Of a stretch of 64,000 nt of DNA, positions 56,818 to 64,000 are shown in pieces. This DNA comes from Serendipita indica DSM 11827 (taxonomy: Eukaryota; Basidiomycota; Agaricomycetes; Sebacinales; Serendipitaceae), in NCBI GenBank assembly GCA_910890315.1, contig CAJVGD010000042.1, forward strand, positions 558,001 through 622,000. The letters are read 5' to 3'. The position numbers were made by a program, and so were the translations under genes. Numbering within the stretch: position 1 is the stretch's first letter; each line of letters starts with the position of its first letter. The notes below the pieces were generated by a model that ran no database searches, was not told where the DNA came from, and saw nothing but the letters and a program-made list of their open reading frames with translations.

Positions 56818-58679
56818 ATGGATAGTTCAAACATTGAACTTGACGAATATTCTTTTCCAGAGATTGAACCAGACATCTGGGCGCAGATACGAGAAAAAGA
56901 AGATTTGTATGCCGCTGTTGAAGCAAAGGAGAGTGTAGAGGCAAGTACTGAAAGGTATTTGCTGTACGGGCCACCCAAAGTCCCGGACGGCCAGGAGGAC
57001 GGGGACACGACTAGCACAATACGCATCGAGCTAGAAGACGAGGATAGTCTAGAGGAACCAGAAAGTATCTGGGGCGCATTCTCCGAGATTGCAGACGCAG
57101 ATTGGCAAGACCTTGACATTCCACCATCATCTCACGATCCTTCTTCCTCCATCACATACCCGCCCATCTATTTTCTATTCGACCATTTTCCGTTTCAAGA
57201 CGCGTCTGGTGACATCGAAGACCTATTCATGTCAGGGAGAACGCTCAGTGAAGCCGGCAACTTGCTGAAAAAGTACAAGCGCAGTGGGTCTCTCTCCGTC
57301 ACTAACATTGCCGCACCTCTATGGTAATGAATTCAAGAGACCTCGAACGCTATACTGAGCGAGACTGCTTAGGTGTCAGCAAAAGGTTTTTTACGACCTC
57401 GCCGGTCTCCAGAAGCTTGGAGCCGCCAAGCGCCCAACAGAATTCAAAGTCGAGAGAAAAGTGATCGTTGATAATAAGGCGGTCACCAAAGAGGTCGTTA
57501 TCAAGCCGGACAAGGCGGTATACGAGAAAAGAGAAAAGGATACAACTCGAGGACAGGTGAATGAAGTTCAATCGCTATATACTGTACTGACATTGAATTA
57601 GACGATTCATCAAATCCTGGAACGTCAGGTAGTCCCAGAACGAGTCATCATTCCGTCAAAGTCCAAGGAAGAGCGGTTTGCTCTCAAGTCGGTTGCCGTC
57701 TATTTGCCCATTGAAACTCATTCAGAGTATGCAGGATCCTCGAAATGCTCACAGGTCTTAATACCCTGTTGACTTCCCGACTTTGGGTCAGTCAAAAAGC
57801 TCATTATAGGTCTAACTGACGTCCGATTTACAGCGCGAAATGCCCGTGTTTGGGTTCCTTGAAAACATTCCGGTCAACGGCATAATTGTGAGTCAACAGG
57901 ACCCATATTTTCGGTATCTGATTCCCTTAGGACGAGCTTCAATTGGTCCCCTCAGGCAAGGGAAACACTATACGCCTTAGTGACACGAAGACCAAGTCCA
58001 CCAAAATGAGAACGTTTGACGTCTTTGACAGTCACCGTCTTCAATTGATGCTGTACAAGCATCTTTTGGATGGTTTGCTCTCACCCAAGTTCAACTGGGA
58101 CCACTTCTTCAAGTATCACAAACTCGATCCAGACTTGATATTCAGCGACCATTTCCTTGCACAAATGGTGACACTTGTCGAGTCAAATCAACTAGGAGAG
58201 TTAGTTTCCTCCTGTCGGAATCTGCAGAACCTCACAGTGGCATGGTCAGAGGGGGTACGAGCATTGGACATTCGCAAGGGCAAGAGTGATAGTAAACTCG
58301 CAGTGGTATTCAGGTCATTAGTGGATGCCGAAGGTGTGATACTACCTCTGTGTTTATTTAATGCATCTCTCATCTTTCTGTTCAAGCTCCAGAGCGGCGA
58401 CGAGTGCAGGCCCAGTCAACTGGTCGCTCTCCGTCGCCTGACCCAGTCGATGGTGAATCTGAAATCCTCAGCATTTCAGAATTCATGTATAATGCCAAGG
58501 AAATGAAGGACTTTGTGCGGGTGGCGATGGATTTCTGGCTCGGTCTTCGTCCGATAACGGGGGTGGGCCCAGAAGAGGCGTGGAAATGCAACAGCTGCGA
58601 GTACAGGAATGACTGTGAGTGGAGACAGGAGCAGGCAGTGGTGCTGTCGGACAAGGCGGGTCGGGGGGTGAGTGGCTAG
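56818..58679 (+). CDS. EXO5: Exonuclease V (Exo5/Dem1 family)
   Basis: Single-strand DNA exonuclease with an iron-sulfur cluster, known in yeast mitochondria (Dem1) and in human nuclear repair. From MDSSNIELDEYSFPEI at 56,818. In order: a core with LFMSGRTLSEAGNL and KKYKRSGSLSVTNIAAPLW; then the Cys-bearing start of the nuclease after the first intron (CQQKVFYDLAG-like reading); HQILERQ; the PD-(D/E)XK motif (IIDELQLV then LSDTKTKST); and FDSHRLQLMLYKHLL. The C-terminus has the cluster Cys (KCNSCEYRNDCEW). The last intron near 58,340-58,390 is needed to reach the final exon. Stop TAG 58,679. Whether it enters mitochondria is not clear from the N-terminus. Confidence 0.88.
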
Positions 58680-58828
58680 TGGCTGTATTTTTCGCGACTG
58701 GGACAGCTGGCTGGATGCAGAATATCATACAGAAACATTCTAATGGCTTTTGTGACTTCGAGCTCTTGGAAAGCGTGCGAGCGAAATGTCTTGGCATGAT
58801 GTATCATCTTGCACCGTACCATCGCTGA

Positions 58829-61400
58829 TGGTGGAAACTGGAAATGCAAAGTCTGTCGATGAAAAGCAACACGCTGTCCAGCCAAAGACGTCTCTTCCAA
58901 TTCTCCGTGTCTCATCGAGTATTGACCTCGAGGCCGGACGCGACGTGCCCCGTCCGTCAACGACGAGCCCCACGCTGACCAGAGGTCTCGCTCCTCCAGG
59001 CATATTCCACACCACAAATGGATCTATTCCAGCGTCTACAACGTCTCTACCAGTCCAGGGCATCGAACCAGCACCCACGCACCGACGTCGTAGAAATCGC
59101 AGACGCAGGCAGCAAGCAGCCGCCACGGCAGGAGCTACTGCAGCGATTGTAAACGCATCTGGACCCCGTCAGCTAGTCATGGAACCTCCCCGTCGCGCAA
59201 ACTCGCTCCCGGTCGGTCCAGTGACCCGCCCAGAGCTTGGGCACACCCAGACACAGACGGCACAGCCGTTTGACTGGCTTAAAAATCTAGACACACTTCT
59301 TATCCCAAAGAAGAAGATTGCCTCCCGCCCAACGCTCTCCCAGTGCTTCAGTAAGTCTTCTTGGCGATATCTGTTTCAGGAATTCTGACGGATCGGCAAA
59401 AGCGAATACGCTCAAGTACTCCTGGCTGAATGTCATCTTGGTGCTTTTGCCCGTCAGTTGGGCCATGGTACGTCGTACAACTCTACAGTCACATTGGCTC
59501 ACGATTTGATAGCATTTCACCCACCAGTCGGACACCCTCGTCTTCGTCTTTTCGTTCTTGTCAATCATTCCCCTTGCTGCGCTCCTTGGAGTACGTTTAC
59601 AATTTGCATTCAAATATCTTATATTGACTCAATTCAGTTTGCTACAGAAGAATTGGGTAAGAGCCCCACTTGCCGAACCAGGGGGTTGCTGCTCACATGT
59701 CGTCAGCAAACTATACTGGCCCCACTATCGGTGGCCTGTTCAACGCGACAGTAAGTAATCGCACCTCTAAGGAAGCCGTGCTAACATGCAAGCAAGTTTG
59801 GTAATGCCGTCGAAGTGCGTTCATCCAACACCTCCAAAAACACACGCTCACACCCTATAGCTCATCATTTCGATTCTTGCCCTAGTCAAAGGACAGCTTC
59901 GCATCGTTCAAGGTATGCTGACTGCAATGCGTCTTCTCGTCTCACAGACATTAGCTGCAATGCTTGGGTCCATCCTCAGTAACTGCCTTCTTGTGCTCGG
60001 CATGTGTTTCCTTGCCGGAGGTCTTCGATTCCACGAACAAGGCTACGGCGTGCGAATAGCCCAGTACGTACCTGTATCGTAATCTGATCAACCTAACACC
60101 TTACAGGCAACAGTTCGTTTATCTGTGGCATACAAACAGCCTATTTAACGTCTCTATAGCATCTCCCTCCTGTCTCTTTGCGTCTTTTCTATCTCAATTC
60201 CAGCAGCTTTTAGTAGCTCCGTTCATGTCTTGGAAGAAAAGGAAATGTGTGTATGCAATCCTCTCTGATGGGCCGAGACTGATGCTTCTCAGTTTGTCAA
60301 TATCTCGCGCGACGTCGGTGATCCTCTTGGTGTGCTATCTGGCATTCCTTGTGTTCCAACTTTGGGTGAGTCGAGTTCTCGAACTTTTGGCCGTATCTCA
60401 CTGTGCACAGACGCATAGCTACTTGTACACCCTCGAGAGTTCCCGTCGCCACGCTGCCGTGACTTTCCTCGCCGGAGAAGAGGGTACGGCGGCGCCTCCA
60501 GTCGGGCAAAGCGTGTTCCGTGTATCATCCATCTTCAGCCACAGTACTTCGGATAGTTCATCGCGCTCGCCCTCGTCGGACAATCTCACCTCGCCTGTGA
60601 CGCTCACCACGCACCAAGCACCTCCTCCTTTGAACGAAGAGGAAGAAGAGAATCCGAAGCTGACGGTCAAGTTTGCTTTCGCACTCCTCTTGACTGTGAC
60701 CGGTAAGTCTTGACCGCTCTACTTGTCAGACGATTCTGATCATGGCTAGTCCTTACGGGCTTGACTGCCGAGTTTCTCGTCGACAGTATCGACGGTATGC
60801 CCACCATCCTTACTCGGCATAGGTACTGACGAGACGCTAGGTCTCATTTCGACTACGCGCGTCACCGAAGAGTTTGTCGCACTCATCTTGTTACCCTTGG
60901 TTGTACGTTCTACCATTAACGCGTTGACGTATGCTCACAAAATTCTAGGGAAATGCGTTAGTACTTCGATTCTATGGAGGATACGTATTGACTTTTGCAA
61001 AGTGCCGAGCATGTCACAGCCGTCACCGTTAGCGTGCGTAATAAACTCGATCTCGCACTTGCAGTGGCCGTCGGTAGCAGTATCCAAATCGCACTCTTCG
61101 TTCTTCCCTTCCTCGTCATTCTTGGCTGGTGGATTGGACAGGTATGTACACTTTTAGCTCCTCACACAGCATCTCATCCCTCTTGTAGCCGCTCAGCTTG
61201 AATTTTGACACATTCGAGAGCGTCGTCGTCGTCATCTCTGTCATTGTCGTCAACTTTGCTATTAGCGACGGACGGACAAACTGGCTCGAGGGCTTTGTGC
61301 TCATGGTCACTTATGTACTAATAGGCGCGTACCCTCAAGCGCCCTCTCTTGCACTAAGCTAATTCTCTTTACAGGAGTCGCCGTCTTTTACTACAACTAG
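58829..61400 (+). CDS. VCX1: Vacuolar Ca2+/H+ exchanger (Vcx1/CAX family)
   Basis: Antiporter of the vacuole membrane that moves calcium into the vacuole in exchange for protons. A long cytosolic N-terminus (about 170 residues, Pro/Arg-rich, with [12 protein letters not shown]) comes before the first helix. CAX motifs: [19 protein letters not shown] in repeat 1 and [19 protein letters not shown] in repeat 2, each with the key Asn and Glu. An acidic loop (EEEEENPK) separates the two halves, as in the family. About twelve short introns; exon 1 runs to 59,350 and the stop is TAG 61,400. The gene follows EXO5 on the same strand with 150 bp between. ATG 58,829 was chosen; an in-frame ATG at 58,786 is also possible. 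Confidence 0.92.
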
Positions 61401-62021
61401 ACGTGCATGCCAAATAATAAGTGGGCGGATGATCGAAACAAGTTATCAGTTCGGCTCCATAAAGGACTGTTCACCCCTGTATGTAGTATGCCTCGAACTC
61501 AGGAAGTGTGCTATTTACCGACGAGAAGGCATGGATGTTTTCATCAACGGTTTCATTACGGAAGAGTCGTGGCTCGATAACAAGAGTAAAATTGTACCGA
61601 AAAATGTGGTGTGTGTGTGAAAATATTCCACATAGAGCGGCGTAAGAGAGCAAGAAGATGAAAGCGAACCGGAAGCACAGGAGACGCAAAGTCCATTCGG
61701 GGGGTCAGAGCGGCGGTGCGGTAGCGGAAGCGTACAAGAAACTCGACTCAAAGCTTTGCGCAAGACGCGGCGTTGGGAAGAGATGAAGGGACCCAGCAAA
61801 CTCTACGGCGAACAAGTTTCGCACACGTATAGGTCTTGCCAGGGAGAAAGAAGGTTGCGTGAGAGTCATGAGAAGTACGTTGGGAGTATGGTTATATGCT
61901 ACAAATCCGGGAGTGACAAGGAGCCAAGTGAAACACGACAGCAGTGTAAAGTTTTTTCCGAGAAAGTCTCCTGGTAGACTGTGGACTTTTCTATGCTGTA
62001 CTTGGGGGGTTCCGCGGCGTG
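61401..62021. other. Convergent 3' intergenic region
   Basis: Lies between the stops of the exchanger (plus) and the GMC oxidoreductase (minus). Rich in AG-type purine runs from 61,640 on; frames at 61,429-61,620 and 61,756-61,977 have no support. No gene is seen. Confidence 0.5.
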
Positions 62022-64000
62022 TTATAGGCTGAAGACGATCACGGACGCCACGAGGGCAAGTAGCGAAGACAGCATGGGCACAGATGGGCGCACAGAGGCT
62101 GCTCCTGAGATATTTGGTGTCCTATTGGGCGTTGGATTCGCTTTGATAATGTCGGCGGCCTTTTCGGCAATCGCATATGTCGGACCCATCAAGTGTGCGC
62201 AGAGGCCGATAGGGATGACTATGGCACAAAACGTCAGTGGAAAGTCTGAATTCGTTTATAGGGACATATACCTGAACCGTCAACGATACGAAGTCCTTGA
62301 GTTTTATATACTTTGAGCGATGGGTCGACGACGCCACCCTTGTCCAGCGGAAGCATAGAGGATGTCGATGCAGGGTGATATTGGGTCCTATGGGAAAAAT
62401 GTCAGCCAGAGGTACAACCCATGTTACAGCGGGACGTACCCGGCATTGAGGTACATCCAGTCGTCAATCTGCTTGTCGGTCTGGACCGCTGGGCCAGGTG
62501 CGAGTTCTTCTTGGATCAAACTTGCCAAGGGTTGCGTTGAAGCAACTTTTCGGAGGTCTAGGCCAGAGTAAGGTCACTGCCAAGGTGTTTGAGGATTATG
62601 ACGTACACTTTACACCAGCTCGGAGGATTTCCCAATCGGAATCTGTGTTCAGATAGTTTGCGGTGATAACCGGATTGACAAATGGATCCGTGCTGTTGAT
62701 CATGACACTACCACGGGAGAAGGGGTGTTGTAGGGCCGCTTGCATATTGATAGTGGTGTTCACCTGATTCCACGATCCAAACGAGCTCAACAAGAGTTCG
62801 ATCGCTCCAACTTCTGTATTTGCGAGCGTGTCAACTTCGCTCGAATACGTCAGTTCGTATCCAGCCTTGAGCGTGTCATCCGTATAGCCCTGGTTGTTCA
62901 CGACGGAGGTCATGTTAGCTCTGAGCTCTTGGACAAACTGCGCCGTGTAGGTGTCGTTGTCGAATAGCCGCTTGAGGCTGACATAGCCAATGCCGTTGTT
63001 CGGTGCGGACATGAGCGACTGGGACAGCTGTCCCTGATGGAACAAGGCCAGTTGCTCGGCAGCAAACGTCGCATTCTGGACAAGGAGGTCACCAGAAACT
63101 GTCCTGTTGACCAGGGACCATGAGAGCGGCACCAAGACGTGATCTTGGAAGTGATGGCCAACACCAGGCAGATCGGCGATGGTGTTGATCGAAAAACTGT
63201 CTAAAAGGGCTTTTGGGCCGATTCCAGAGAGTTGGAGCAGCTGCGGTGTTCCGAACACACCGGCAGAGATAATAACCTCGGATTTTGCCTCGACATGGTA
63301 CGTTCGTCCACCAGATTGCTGCGCGAAATCGACCCCTGACGCACGCGGCACGCTACCCGAGGTGTCAAAGGTAATCTTTGTGGCCTGAGAGTTGAGGAGC
63401 ACAATCAGATTGGAACGGTCCTTGGTGGGGTCCAGATACGCCGTTTTCGCGTATGACCGAGTGCCGTCGTCCGGATTGATGGTCGTTGGAGTAATGTAGC
63501 CGCCCCACCCCTCACCTCCCTGAGGATCCGACGTCTTAAGTCCGAGATTAGCCATTGTTGGTGTCCAGAGAGCGGCTGATGGATACGTATATTGCGGGTA
63601 CGAGACGTGCACTGGACCGCTACGTCCGTGAGCGGTCTCATTGACCGTGGTACCCGTGAGGGACGCGTCAGCCGGGGCGGTAAAGTTTTCCGTCTTGAGC
63701 ATATACGGGTAAAACCCATTCCAGGACCAGTCTTGGTCCGCATTGGGCAGAAGCGATGCCCACGAGTCGTGCTCCACGCTGGATGCGCGCACCATGTAGA
63801 GCGCATTGACGGCGGTCGAGCCCCCCAGGATCTTTGCCCTGGGCTGATGTAACCATCGACCGAGCGAGTTTGTCCAGTATCCCCAATCGTGTGAGGCTCC
63901 TGGGACAGCGACACCTGTAAGCAAGAGTTGGTAAGCGACGTTGGCCGAGTTTGACTCGCATGAGCAATGTGCACACCTTGGAGGTATGTCACTGTTGAAG
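62022..64000 (-). CDS. GMC oxidoreductase, aryl-alcohol-oxidase-like (5' end outside window)
   Basis: FAD-dependent secreted oxidase of the glucose-methanol-choline family; many basidiomycete members make hydrogen peroxide from alcohols. The N-terminal GxGxxG exon lies beyond 64,000. Seen here: the signature-1 region ([20 protein letters not shown]), a cap domain, signature 2 ([16 protein letters not shown]), and [11 protein letters not shown]. The catalytic His occurs in [12 protein letters not shown] and a second in [20 protein letters not shown]. The protein ends with a Ser/Pro linker and a hydrophobic tail ([17 protein letters not shown]), stop TAA at 62,022; such an end suits a GPI anchor or membrane anchoring. 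At least five introns. Substrate is not shown by sequence. Confidence 0.88.

Noticed and set aside
21607-61400. A calcium-handling gene cluster (Cch1 and Vcx1 in one window)
   Set aside because: The genes are 30 kb apart with many unrelated genes between them. Chance linkage is enough.

Overview
The window looks like nuclear DNA of a filamentous basidiomycete. Introns are about 45-70 bp, begin with GT, often carry a CTAAC/CTGAC branch site and end in AG. The recognisable genes are fungal: a Cch1-type calcium channel, Exo84, a DUF3074 protein, 3-methylcrotonyl-CoA carboxylase alpha, exonuclease V, a Vcx1-type Ca2+/H+ exchanger and a GMC oxidoreductase. The gene families resemble those of Ceratobasidiaceae/Rhizoctonia-like Agaricomycetes; that placement is inference from memory.

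Region 1 (1-21.6 kb) is an accessory block built by repeated local duplication. It holds four apparently intact copies (A1-A4) and one relic (A5) of a small gene family on the minus strand. Each intact copy has the same five-exon structure, including a 12-nt microexon, a TATA box about 50 bp before the ATG, and a conserved C-terminus. Two copies of a second unknown family (B1, B2) lie divergently beside A3 and A5, and a third copy (B3) is decayed. F-box-like relics fill much of the rest. A tandem duplication of about 4.3 kb (about 12,965-17,250 and 17,262-21,970) copied the end of B2, an F-box-like relic and the first exon of the calcium-channel gene.

Region 2 (21.6-35.1 kb) holds the Cch1-like channel, a secreted lysozyme-like SLT-domain protein, an unknown protein with a glycine-rich hydrophobic core, and a multi-pass membrane protein, all on the plus strand. 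Region 3 (35.7-48.0 kb) is a minus-strand array of five single-pass membrane proteins in two families (C1, C2 and D1-D3), with secreted ectodomains and cytosolic tails, several carrying PPxY motifs. Region 4 (49.1-64 kb) is compact and mostly housekeeping: an RBR/RING-like protein, Exo84 and a DUF3074 gene sharing a 55-bp divergent promoter, MCC alpha divergent from EXO5, a Vcx1-like exchanger, and a GMC oxidoreductase running off the right edge.

Cch1 (calcium entry) and Vcx1 (vacuolar calcium removal) act on the same ion, but they lie 30 kb apart with unrelated genes between, so no cluster is claimed. Several otherwise well-conserved genes show isolated one-base shifts, which may be assembly errors. 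No tRNA, rRNA, CRISPR array, transposase, reverse transcriptase or virus-like gene was recognised.
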